Assembly (NCBI GenBank): GCA_038496445.1
Contig: JALMLS010000216.1
Coordinates: 62,001-126,000 of the forward strand
Source: Trichosphaerium sp. ATCC 40318
Lineage: Eukaryota > Discosea > Flabellinia > Trichosidae
Reading direction: 5' to 3'
DNA length: 64,000 nucleotides
The notes below the pieces were generated by a model. That model saw nothing but the letters and a program-made list of their open reading frames with translations. It was not told the DNA's origin and did not search any database. Every line of letters starts with the position of its first letter. Position 1 is the first letter of the stretch. The translations under genes and the position numbers were made by a program. Below are positions 47,387 through 58,067 of this stretch, piece after piece.

Positions 47387-48979
47387 TGATTGGTGGAAAG
47401 GAGATGACGGAACTTTGTGAGCATAAATCGCTCAAAAACACAACAGTAATTGGAAAACACGATAAAACGCTAATACTAACATGTAACGAGCAAGGTATGC
47501 ACGAATTACGACCAAACAAGTATTTTTACTTAAATGGGCTTGGAATAAACACTAACACTACAAGGAGTAACAAAATGGCCTCGAAAGAGGTTCCCAGACA
47601 TGCTAGTGGCGAATCTGTGTAAATTTGTTTCAACTATTAACTTATCAAAAAATGAGTTAGAACAGTTTCCTCCTTCCATCTGTCTCCTCACTAACTTGAC
47701 GAAACTTAATCTATCTGAAAATAAAATACAAGTACGTCATGGCTAAGAAAACATGTCACTCTCCCTTTTGGGATCTTATCACGTGTTTTGCCAATTACAT
47801 GTGATATCTTGATGTGTTTATTAACTGTGATTTTTAGACTTTACCTCTGGAATTGACGTCATTGTGCAAGTTGACGTTGTTGAATGTGTCTTGTAATGTG
47901 ATTGAAGAAGTACCTGATTATTTTAATCAATTTACAAAGCTTAAGACAGCACTATTATGTAACAATGTTATGCGTGCTATTCCATCAAGTGTTTGGAAGA
48001 GTAAAAACTTAAAAAAGTTTGATATATCAGTACGCTATTCAATACTAGATACTAATCTGCATACCTCACTAACCTACTAAAAGGGGAATTACCTCGAGCT
48101 AGAAACTATTCCTGAAAACATGTTTTATCGACTAGACAAGCTTTGCTATTTTTATAATGATCAATACACTCCACAAGAGATTATCCCAAACCTTTACTTA
48201 GGTACTAATTGTTGAAGTTCTTATAAAAATATAAACAACTAAAATTCGTTAGGATCTTATAAAAGTGCTATGGATGAGTTTGAGATGGTACGTATTTAGA
48301 ACCTTACCTATATGTGAGTTGTATGGCTTATTTTCTTAATTTCAGAAACGTTTGGGCATCACACATGTACTTACTGTAGGGAATGATCTTCCGCCACTTT
48401 TCAAAGGAAAATTCAAGTACAAACAAAAGAAATTTCTTTAGGCTTGTATAGTTAACTCACTTGGTGATTAGATACGAGGTTTTAGTCATTTTTGATAACC
48501 CTGCTGCTTCTCTTTCTAGTCACTTTAGCCGTTTCAACAAGGTAATATAAACGTACAAAGTTGTGTGGCTTCTAACCTGGCATTTTATCTAGTTTATCGA
48601 TAGTGGTATTGAAACTGGTGTTCTTGTACATTGTCTCGCTGGCGTATCGAGATCAGCCACAGTAGTTATGGCTTATTTGATATGTACGTTTTGTTTTTAT
48701 CTTCTTTCTTTCGGTGGCATGTGTTTGTTTACTGGATTCTATTTATAGCAAGACATGCGATGACATATGAAAAGGCTCATGAACATGTTATTGCCAAGAG
48801 ACCGTGTATTGAGCCAAATTGGGGGTACTTATTATACTTATAAAGGTAGCTTAGTTTCAACACTTATCCTTTACTCCAGATTCAAGCAACAATTAAAAAA
48901 ATACTCTAAGAGAAAACATGCTCCACCGTCATCTTTAAAAAAACTTAGAAAAAGCTTGAGCGGAGGTTTGAGGCTGTAA
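47387..48979 (+). CDS. Leucine-rich-repeat dual-specificity phosphatase
   Basis: Start MIGGKEMTELCEHKSLKNTT. After an intron the frame enters LRRs: VSTINLSKNELEQFPPSICL, LTKLNLSENKIQTLPLELTS, LTLLNVSCNVIEEVPDYFNQ, ALLCNNVMRAIPSSVWKSKN, and a last one ending LETIPENMFYRLDKL. Then a DSP: PNLYLGSYKSAM, ITHVLTVGNDLPPLF, KYEVLVIFDNPAASLSSHFS, and the catalytic loop VHCLAGVSRSATVVMAYLI with Cys and Arg intact. The C-terminal part has PNWGFKQQLKKYSKRKH and a basic Ser-rich tail. All junctions were phase-checked. The LRRs probably select the substrate. Confidence 0.88.
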
Positions 48980-49014
48980 ATATTTGTAAATAAAGTACAC
49001 AAACAAAATTCGGA

Positions 49015-49393
49015 TTATTGTGGTACAGTATTCTGTAGCTTAATGAGATTCAGGGCTACTTCGAACCTCTGTAGCATGATCCGCCTGGATTCATCAAGTG
49101 AGTCCACAATGATACCCTTACAATGGATAACAATAATTGATGCAAAAGTTCAAGGAGAAAGTGAAATTCACCGAACGAGGCAAAATGTGTTTGATAAGTC
49201 TAAGGAGAACTCAAAATAACGAGTACCATTTTATAGCGAGAAAGTAATTTATTACATACCTCAATCGTAGGAAGGCACCACGCCAAGAAAAATTTGAACG
49301 ATCAAAACCACAGATTTTTTCTGTAATATTCTTGTTTTATATTTCTGAATACCTCAAAGATTACGTACCTGTTTCTGTGTCTTCTGTGATCAT
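49015..49393 (-). CDS. Small unidentified gene, parent of the 62.7-kb copy
   Basis: Start MITEDTET at ATG 49393, intron GTACGTAATC..TTACAG, exon EKICGFDRSNFSWRGAFLRL, then a second intron beginning GTATGT. One joining ends soon after (LIKHILPRSVNFTF...). Another frame further on reads ASIIVIHCKGIIVDSLDESR and EVALNLIKLQNTVPQ to a stop at 49015, which looks coding but needs a different splice. I do not recognise it. Its 5' part, including the upstream region to about 49550, is duplicated in inverted orientation at 62594-62850. Confidence 0.4.
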
Positions 49394-49797
49394 GTAGGCA
49401 GAGACACTACTTTAGAACAGCCTGTAATGCACATTGTTCGGGTGGCTAAAGTAAGATAACGCCGTTATGGGTTAATCTAGAACACAATTTTTGTCTCATT
49501 GGCACACGCGCTTGTCGCTAAGCCAAACCAAAAAACAAAGAAAACAATCACCCGAAACTATTATTCCTCACTCAACGTATAGTTCCTAATTTTACGCCAA
49601 TCAAACAAGTAAAGTATAGTATATATTCCTTAATTGAAGCCAAGGAAAATAAAAAAAATCGAATTTGTAGCAATATAACTAACTGTACTGCATGACCCAA
49701 AGTTCGTTTTCAAGATAAAACAATTAAGATAGTAAAGAAACATGAAACAAGTTGAACGATCACGTGATTTCTTTATAATAACGTACACAATATTAAT
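49394..49797. other. Intergenic, partly duplicated elsewhere
   Basis: Upstream region of the small gene and downstream region of the CIR1-like gene. Bases up to about 49550 belong to the segment repeated near 62.6 kb. A CACGTG palindrome is at 49761-49766. Confidence 0.5.
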
Positions 49798-50819
49798 TTA
49801 GTACTTGTCTTTGTCAGTTTTTCTTCTCTTTTTTCTGGAAGAAGACGATCTATCACGTCTTGTATCATCCTCATGATCATCTTTATCCTTACGCTTACGT
49901 TTCTTGTGTTTCTTATGCTTCTTCTTATCCTTTTTCTTCTCTTTTGCAAGTAGTTTCTTATATAAATCAACTCTAAGCTCTCTGTAAGCAACAACAACGA
50001 TCACAAAACTAACACCAAAAAAAAACCAAAATTACCTCTTCTGCTTTTCATCTATTTGTGTATCTCTTCTTGGTTCCTCACGTCTTGCGTCTCGTATATA
50101 GTGTGCCATCGGGTCTTGGTTTGCCTACAACACAGAAACCTGTAGTTTCTCTAACCGAGTTTCGTGCAAACCTTTGTAAATTCATCCCACTTGTTTCCTT
50201 TTAAAAATAACGGGCATTTTCTACTATCCGATCTATGACCATATCCCTGTTTATGTATGCGTTAGAAAATGCGTGAGAATACGTTTATAAAGAAAGGCTG
50301 TTGTTCTTGTAGTCTTACCTTGCAACGCCAGCATTTTGTTGTTCTACCCATTTGACCGAGGGGAATAGCACCACCTGCTGCTGTTTGACGGCGTACAAAG
50401 TCACGTACGTCTTTATTCTCGGGTAGGTCTGGAATTCTGTCTTCTGGTTTCCTCTGATGTGCTGTGAGGCGATTTTGATGTAAACGGAGAATGTAAAACG
50501 CACTTCTTTTTCCTCATCGTCGCTATTCGGTTCTTTACCTAAAATCTTACTCTCCTCTGCACCTGGAGGCGGTTTGTACATAAAATCCAGCGATGCCTTC
50601 TTTTGTTCAGCAGCAGATTTACGAGCAGTGTACAAAGCCTCTTGTTCCTCTTTTTCTAACTGCTTCTTTCGTCTCAGACGCGCTAAAGCGCCAAGCTTGT
50701 CTCTCTGCTTTGCTTCAAAAACTTTGCTCCTATTAGCTTTATTTCCCGTCGCCCATGACTACAGAGTTGGTAAGGTAAATACAAAAGCAATATCCAACCT
50801 TTTTATTGATGAAGCTCAT
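49798..50819 (-). CDS. CIR1-like splicing-associated zinc-knuckle protein
   Basis: Start MSFINKK, intron, SWATGNKANRSKVFEAKQRD. The next exon has the CIR N-terminal region: LARLRRKKQLEKEEQEALYT, then LDFMYKPPPGAEESKILGKE, close to 'GLNFMYEAPPGA' of CIR1. Then GGAIPLGQMGRTTKCWRCKG with YGHRSDSRKCPLF, a CX2CX4HX4C zinc knuckle. The tail is a Lys/Arg run (KEKKKDKKKHKKHKKRKRK) ending in SSSSRKKRRK. CIR1 and its relatives bind spliceosome components and, in animals, RBPJ. About 230 residues, shorter than human CIR1, with four introns. Confidence 0.72.
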
Positions 50820-50995
50820 CGTAAGGGCGCTGTGAAGAAAGTGACAGTCAAAACTAGTCTGTGAATTGCCGGTCAAATAATTAGTTATTTCAGTGTGTAC
50901 GCGTACACAGTCGTTATTGCACGCTGGTTTCCGTACAAGCAACTAAGAATAGCAGCTCTTAAGTCCATATTTTTGCCTAATTTAGGTTTCGATGC

Positions 50996-51988
50996 ATGAA
51001 ACGACATAGCAATACAAACAACACGATGCAAACTACTACTCAAAAATCAGTTAATCCGTTCCTCCAACCGCCAGCATTGACTCAAGGAATGCTACTGAAC
51101 ATTAACTCACCAACTGGTTCTCCGAGGGTTGGATTAGACAGTCCGTTGCGTGCAGGTAACTTGCCTTTCGTGTAGCGCCATATTTAACAAAAAACTCCAA
51201 AAAACACTCACTTACGCGCTCTAGACGGAAAACCAAAAGCTACTATTTACAAGTTCACTATCAAAGAGAAAGTGTTCTCAATGAGCAGATCATTTAGTAT
51301 CTACAACGCCGCAGGGACAAAAATATTCAAGTATAAAGGAAAAACAGGTTCAAACCTTAACTATACAATGTATGACGCAAAGGAAAAGGTTATATGTACT
51401 CTTGTTCAGAAGGTAAGGATTATTTTCGCAAAACGAAGATTCATTTTCATAAATTATAACTGGGATATCCAAAAAAAGCCTTTTTGGGCTGTACTTTACG
51501 TCACAGTTTTTTATCACGTCAAACATACCAAAATGTAAGCTAATGTGTATTTAGAGAGAAGGTATGGCGATAACTTATACAATCACAGTCAGAGGGAAAA
51601 AATACGCAACTATTAAACAAAAAATGTTTACATTGAAATCTAAAATTATTGTGAATTGTGAAGATGGAAGTGAGTTAAGATTTACAGGCGGTGGGTTCCT
51701 TCACCATTCTTACGGAATTGCAAAGTAAGCAGTTTTTTTTAATCTATTATTTATAAAATAGCATTTGACACTAATACTGCTCGCAGGAATGGAGAAAATG
51801 TTTGTCGAGTTATAAAAAAAGGAAAATTTGTCAGACGTGACCAATACCGTACGTAAAAATCCCCGCCTCAAAAGCATGTACACATACTTACTATAATTAT
51901 AGAAGTATATATGAATCCAACAGGCCATGATGAAGTCGCTGGGTTGTTGTCATGCCTAGTGTTGATAGACTCAACTCACAAAGAGTAA
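50996..51988 (+). CDS. LURP-one-related (LOR/tubby-like) protein
   Basis: Start MKRHSNTNNTMQTTTQKSVN. The N-terminus is proline/asparagine-rich. Then the beta-barrel repeats typical of LOR/DUF567: YKFTIKEKVFSMSRSFSIYN, AGTKIFKYKGKTGSNLNYTM, ITYTITVRGKKYATIKQKMF, and NGENVCRVIKKGKFVRRDQY near the end. LOR proteins share the tubby/scramblase fold with a central helix; the last exon DEVAGLLSCLVLIDSTHKE fits that hydrophobic C-terminal helix. Four to five exons. Function unknown; membrane-lipid binding is possible. Confidence 0.75.
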
Positions 51989-52013
51989 AATGTAAAATAC
52001 ATTGTAAATAACT

Positions 52014-53032
52014 TTACATGGCTGTTCTACCACCATCAACGAGAATAGACTGTCCTGTCATGAAAGCGCTCTCGTCTGAAGCAAGAAATACTATTGGACC
52101 CCCCAGATCTACAGGAGTTGCAACTCTATTCAAAAAAGAAATCAACTTTTTTAGGTGTAAATATGTAAATAAAAACTAACAAAGTCGATTTCATACCGTT
52201 TTAAGAATTGAGTCTTACAAACATGTTCTAGTAATTCTTCTTTTCCCCACGTTGGATGTGCTTTCCACGTAGCAGGAGTTTCTATAGCACCAGGACATAG
52301 TGTATTCACTCTTATATTGTACTTGCCATAATCCTTCTCGTGTAAGAAAACAGAATGAAATGAGAAACTAAGTGAGATTACCATAGCCATACATCTTGTC
52401 ATGCCAAGTACTGCAGACTTTACAGTATTGTAGGGAATGAAATTATTTTGTCCTATGAAACTACTGATAGACCCCATGTTAATTATACTCCCTTGTAAGT
52501 TAACAAAGACAACGTAGTAATTTTTTTTAAGTTTACCTTTTTTTGCTTTTTTCATGTAAGGGAGCACAGCCTTTGCTGTGAATGCATAACCTTTGATACC
52601 CACTAAAAGACCAAGGTGTCAGCATGTTTAAAAAGTATTTTTATGATTGGCGGTACCAGCAAGAACTTTATCCCAGTCAGACTCAGACGCCTGCTCGACA
52701 TTGCCAAATATGAACAGTGTCGCGTTATTGATTAGAACGTCTATGCGATTGTACCGGGTGTAAATGTCATTCACCCACATCTGACTCAAACAATCAAGGG
52801 CTAATGGTCGAGTTCAACGCACCTGCACTTGTTTTTCATTTGACACGTCTACACGCGCGAAGACGGCTTTCCCACCGCTTGCTACTATCTTATCAACGCA
52901 TGCTTGTCCCGTCTCAGCGCAAATGTCTGATAGGCATACTATAGCTCCTTCTGAAGCACATTTGCGAGCCATTTCATACCCAATCGCGCCGCCACCACCT
53001 GTAAGGAGAATAACGAATCCATTCAACCGCAT
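52014..53032 (-). CDS. Short-chain dehydrogenase/reductase
   Basis: Start MRLNGFVILLTGGGGAIGYE, with the TGxxxGxG nucleotide-binding turn. Then CLSDICAETGQACVDKI, ARVDVSNEKQV, RIDVLINNATLFIFG with the NNA motif, INMGSISSFIGQNNFIPYNT with the catalytic Ser and YxxxK (YNTVK), RVNTLCPGAIETPATW, and a C-terminus FMTGQSILVDGGRTAM. The catalytic Ser-Tyr-Lys set is complete, of the classical NAD(P) type with Asp after beta-2 (LSDICA), favouring NAD. About 265 residues, five or six exons. Substrate unknown. Confidence 0.92.
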
Positions 53033-53162
53033 GCTTTAAGCCAGAAGTAATTTAAAACAAATAAACTGACTAAAAGTGCTTAACCTTAGCCAGAATTTAT
53101 AAATTACCTTAGCGGAGGACGTGCACACTAGATTGCATACTGTGGGCTATTGTGTCCATTGG

Positions 53163-54053
53163 ATGGAAAAGTCTAATGCTGTAGATCAGGAGAATCATGT
53201 TGGAGTGGGTGATACATTAGCTAGTGTGCGTATTTAACCAACATAATACAAAATTAATGCGCCTTTAGATAGAAGTAGGTCTGCAATCGCTTAGACGCGA
53301 GTCTGGTCGTAATAAGCAGCTGTGGTAAGCCACAACGCTCTTTTATATATAAATTACTGTAAAACCTAACGGCTACCGCATTGCGGGAGCTCTGCTCCAT
53401 TTTATACGCCAGTAACGCACTACAATGTGTTTGTGAGACGTGGATAGCATACCTTCTAATTGAAGCCATAGGGCAAAGTACGAGTATCACGTTACTAGAG
53501 TTATCAACAGAGCACAGGAGGAAGCAAAAAAAACCAAGCAATTGCAAAGAATGTTACAAGCGATAGGAGAAAAGGTACAGTAGCATGATACAAGAACCGC
53601 GGAGCGTAAACAAATTTGGGAGGCGTCAAATTGCTTCTTTTTTTTTATTTGGTACAAACTAAAGTCCAAAACCAACATATACGCCTAGCGTAAAGAGTTT
53701 GATGAAGAAGTATCAGGGATAGAAGCCGATCGTGATATAAGGCTTGAGAATATCGCATTTGCTAAAAGGGAACGTGCCAATCTTCTAAGAGAAGTAAAGA
53801 TAAAGCGAGAGGAGTTATTAAAGGTGTTAGAGGAACGAGTACGGAAGAAATATTTGTTTTTTTGATTTTTTTTTTGTTTTTTTTTGCGTTACATTTATTT
53901 GTGCACTTTACAATGAACTAATGATATCAGAAGCAAGCGTATGGTAAGATTCAAAAGGAACAAGACCGCCAGCTGATGTTTGTATATTTTTCGCAGCTGA
54001 CGCTTTGCGTATTGACTGTTGCTATCGCTATCCCGCTCATATTTGAGTTGTAA
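53163..54053 (+). CDS. Coiled-coil protein with C-terminal membrane span
   Basis: Start MEKSNAVDQENHVGVGDTLA, then IEVGLQSLRRESGRNKQL, AQEEAKKTKQLQRMLQAIGE, FDEEVSGIEADRDIRLENIA, KRERANLLREVKIKREELLK, and QAYGKIQKEQDRQLMFVYFS. The last 25 residues are hydrophobic (LTLCVLTVAIAIPLIFEL), which makes it a candidate tail-anchored protein. The middle exon order is clear, but the joint across 53320-53500 is not certain. Family unknown. Confidence 0.5.
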
Positions 54054-54271
54054 ATTACGTTTAGTGTAGGCGTTTTTGTAATTATACACATTGACAATAA
54101 TTTCAGCGTTTCGTTAGTTTTGTCAATTTCCACCTCGAGATTTTTCACTTTTTGGTCAATTGTTTGAAATCTGGTACATAACGAAGTAATCGTATACCGC
54201 TAGACTATTGTAGTGTGAAGTGTGCTCATGTCACTGGCATTTGTTCGTTTATCAAAAAGGGTGTAGTGAAA

Positions 54272-56155
54272 ATGCGCCACGCTGGTTTGATACGTAGTGG
54301 AAGCCAGCAAGTGAGACGTTATCACGCTCAGTAAGTAGTTCTAGTCACTTTCTCGTTTAAAACAACTCTAACTACTCCTAAGAAGCGTTGGCTGTGATGT
54401 CAACGTGTTTAGAGCGAAGTTTGATGAACTAGCTGCCGAATTACAGATAAAAGCGCTTGATGAGTGGTACAAGTTCGGATATAGAGATATAGTGAAACGT
54501 GGTGCAAGTGGCATTTTGTGCGTTTGAGTTTGTTCGTTATTTTCTTAACAATGCGTAGACGACGTTATGGTGAATCAATATCGTCTTGCCTTGGTCATTT
54601 ATACCCTGAGCATGACTGGGAGCTCTGGCAGTTTAAGTAAGAAGATGCATTACTTTGAAGAGATACTTACATTTTACTGTAGAGTTGTTCCAATGAAACA
54701 CTGGTTCTCTCATTCAAATCAAAGAGAAAAGCTTGACCAAACAGCGAAAGCATTGCGTGTGAAGAGCTTAGATGATTGGTACAGTGTGAGCACTAAAATG
54801 GCTATCCAGAATGGCGCATGGGGCGTTTTGTACGAAATTCAAACTTCAAGTGCTTATGTGCAAATAACATCGTTCAGGTCGAGCCACGGAGGTTCATTGG
54901 CTACCAGCCTTGCTTTTGTATATCCAAGCTTCGAATGGGAACAATACCGTTTCGTGTAAGTCCAAAACAAATACACGTGAGTAACACGTGATTAATTTTT
55001 TTCCGCTGTCCTGAACAGAAATGCTCCTCAACGCTACTGGAATAATATCGAAAATCAACGGAGTGCTTTGAATGCACTTGAAAAGGAATTAGACATAAAA
55101 ACTTTTGAAGGATGGTATAACGTACAAGCGAAGGATATTCCTTTATCTCTCTTTCGGTACGTGTATTTTTACTTTTTTTGGCTTGTGCTCGCTATCCTCG
55201 TAGTAGATATTAACGCGCTCATTGTAGATATTACGGATCTGTTTCAAAGCTTCTTGAAGCGCTTAGACCTACCATTTCTTGGGATACAAAGAGATTTGTT
55301 ACTAGGACACCAATAAACTTTTGGACTAGTGAAGAGAACCAAAAATCTTTTTTGAAAAGAGCACGAGATGCTTTGAGTATATCTAGTCCAGAACAATGGT
55401 GCGCATTTTTAAAAAAAAACCATCAAATACGTGGAGCAAGATGAGCTAAAGAAATTTATAGGTACAGAGTTTCTCAAACTCAATTGAAAGCTCTTGGTGG
55501 TCAAGGATTAAAGAAATACTGGCCTTATGCTCTCAAACTCGTAGATCCTCATTTCGTATGGGATTGGGGCCAGTTTGTACTTTGTGGTAAAGCATCTAAT
55601 CAAAGGTACAATAAAGTCAGCAACTCATTTTTAGTAACAATAACTATCTAGAATTTTGGTGTGTTGCATTCGGTCGTTGTTCACAGATTCTACTGTATTG
55701 GAAGAGCATGTAATAGACACTACAATTGCTAGTAGAAAGGGTTTGTATGTAGACGTGTATGTTCCTGAGTATAACCTCGCGTTTGAGTATCAAGGTACGC
55801 CAAAATGGCTCTTGTTTTTGTTGTTAGCTTATGTTCATCCAGGAGAACAACATTATCGTGATTTTATATTTAAAGGTCATTATACATCTCAGCAGTGTAT
55901 AAGAGACTCTGAGAAACTTCAGATCTGTAAAGAGTCGGGTATTTGCCTCATAGTTGTTCCATACTGGTGGGATGGAAACATAAATAGTTTGAAGGTTCTT
56001 TAGCATTTATTTTGTTCGGCAAACACTTTTGACTAATGCTGTCCGTATAGGCTACAATCAATACTTATCACCCTCACTTGAGATTCCCAATTCCTTATGA
56101 CGCATCAGCGCTATCAGAACAAGAAGACAATACAGAGAGCAACTGTACTGTTTAG
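54272..56155 (+). CDS. RAP-like repeat protein with C-terminal nuclease-like domain
   Basis: Start MRHAGLIRSGSQQVRRYHA, a likely mitochondrial presequence (Arg-rich, no acids). Then repeats of about 75 residues built as 'L..LDEWY........G..GIL..YG.S....L...YPEH.W..W.F': LQIKALDEWYKFGYRDIV with HLYPEHDWELWQFK; LRVKSLDDWYSVSTKMAIQ with FVYPSFEWEQYRF; FEGWYNVQAKDIPLS; and SISSPEQWYRVSQTQLKALG. The C-terminal domain has YVDVYVPEYNLAFEYQG (an acidic D..E..YQG nuclease-like core), HYRDFIFKGHYTS and GICLIVVPYWWDGN. Similar proteins occur in oomycetes and glomeromycete fungi. RNA binding or processing in mitochondria is inferred. Confidence 0.65.
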
Positions 56156-57104
56156 CTGAGTTTGCTTCAACTTATTCTTTTATGTAGCAATAGGTTTAAT
56201 GGGTCCCGTGTCTTACTAAGATGAGAGATTATATCATGCTCAGTTATTGTCAATTTACTAGGGTGTGAGTTAAATAATCGAAATAGAACATTTGTGAGGG
56301 TGCGGTTTTTATTCTCTGTACTTTTTTTTACTGAAACAATACGTAGCCAGTCCCTTATATAAATGCGATTGCAGTATTTCGAAGATTGGAAAACAGCTAC
56401 TATTTGTAAAGGTTTGCTTCAATTTACAATTACATTGGTTTAATGACTCTCCGTAGCTCAAGACATATTGAGGATTAGTACCACTCAGTGAAATCACAGC
56501 GTTACTGGTTTTAGTTTCAAACACGTCACTAAAGTGAAAAACAGTCATCTGAAAGAAAAGACGCCTTTGTGATGTCTGCTAAGTTGACAAGCTACGAGTA
56601 CCGTGCTCATTTATGTCCGTATGCGCAGCAAGGAGAATGGCATGTGTATCACTAATGCTAATAAAAGTTCCGTCTGTATCAAATAGCTACAAGGGCTTGA
56701 CACGTTGATATCAACGTGACAGTGATTTTACCTATTACATCGCGGAGCCAAAAGCTTGTACAGAGCCCTTACTCGCTTACATTCGTTGTCCCACATTTTC
56801 GCGAACAGATGCGAACCAATACAAGACACGTGTAGGCAAAAACTAAAACTAGTATCAAATTAACCTCTTGAAAGCACGTGACAATGTTCTTGGAGCCAGA
56901 ATTGTATTAAAACATCTAGTTCTAAAAAGCGTTATATCATTTGCACGTGCTTGGGCTTATTTGCAGTACGGTTGATGACGTTTTATTTTTTTGATACAAC
57001 ATCTGTTTATTCGGTCGAGTATACTTTTACATAGATGTACTAGCAATTGTAGGTGATATTGAACGGTAATTCTGATTTTTATTGAAGCGGTTTATTGCTT
57101 ATCT
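56156..57104. other. Weakly coding stretch on the minus strand
   Basis: Nearly a kilobase without a firm gene. The minus strand is open at 56548-56309 from an ATG (MTVFHFSDVFETKTSNAVIS). An upstream open piece (LFDTDGTFISISDTHAILLA, about 56690-56605) looks coding, but the two do not join in phase with the splice sites I see. One small unrecognised gene is possible. Confidence 0.3.
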
Positions 57105-57452
57105 CTACTTTTTACAAGCACTGACTTTCTTAGCTAGAAGGGTTTCCTTGTGCGTAGCAGGGGTGTATGGGGTGTTTTTAAAGCTAATCGTATCGCCGTT
57201 GTTCAAAACAGTCTCGCTTATACCTTTGGTAGCTGCAACGCCGTTGTAGAAAAACTCCCAGTACATGCCTTTGTTAGGAAGGTCAAAGACGCCGTTGATC
57301 ATGTTTACCATGTATCCAAGCTCGCTTCCAAAGTAGCTAACGCCAAATCTGAAACCTCCAGCGTAAGCACCTTCCATTGCTTGTTGCGCAGTCATTCCAC
57401 TCGCCCATTTGGCAGTATAGGTGTTCGAATCTACTATAACTTTGACAGACAT
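57105..57452 (-). CDS. DUF4430-like domain protein, cytosolic form
   Basis: An intronless 115-residue ORF from ATG 57452 (MSVKVIVDSNTYTAKWASGM). The pattern fits DUF4430: a helix with TAQQAMEGAYAGGF, then ELGYMVNMINGVFDLP, then MYWEFFYNGVAATKGISETV and LNNGDTISFKN. In this family 'YWEFFVNGxxA..G...L.DGDxISF' is the core beta hairpin. It has no signal peptide, unlike the gene at 1974-2470. Ligand unknown. Confidence 0.72.
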   Translation of the reverse strand: MSVKVIVDSNTYTAKWASGMTAQQAMEGAYAGGFRFGVSYFGSELGYMVNMINGVFDLPNKGMYWEFFYNGVAATKGISETVLNNGDTISFKNTPYTPATHKETLLAKKVSACKK

Positions 57453-58067
57453 GATGACAGTATTGTTTGTTATGTGTTGATAGTTGTTTGTGTGGGCGTT
57501 GTAGGTCAAGATTGGTCGATTGTTACTAATAAATAATCATTTACTTGGTTTCAATGAAAAAAATGCCATCTGGAAGGAGAATAGGAATTGAGGAAACTTT
57601 TAGGTTTACTATTGGTAGTACTTGCAAGTTATGTGTCGGTCTCTCTTGTAACTGTGTTAAAGCCAGTAATATTACCTGAACAATTTTCAGGTGCTATGTG
57701 AAAAACACGAGTGGTTCACGTGACCAATATTAATTTGAGCGTGTGACCACCTGAGGGAGCTGCTTGACCTTGTGTAACTTCTGGGGTGTAACGCTTTGCC
57801 TACAAACTGTTTTGTTTCATAACGAGAGTAGCACTTCGAAACGTTATCCGGGTCAACATCGAACCTTTTTGAACCTACAATGAGATTGTGCTGCTTGACC
57901 CTCTGTTCGACGCAAACGGCAACCTTTTGAAGGCACTTTGTACGTAATCGCACTCCAATACCTCAGTTGTTAAACTCTTACTTACTTTTTTATGATACAA
58001 GGAGTTCGAAGTATTGGTCTCGTGCTCCTTTTGAGCTCATAACTACAACAGAAGGTTTTTTTTATTG
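57453..58067. other. Intergenic
   Basis: About 600 bases between two minus-strand genes. I see no supported coding frame, RNA gene or repeat. Confidence 0.45.
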
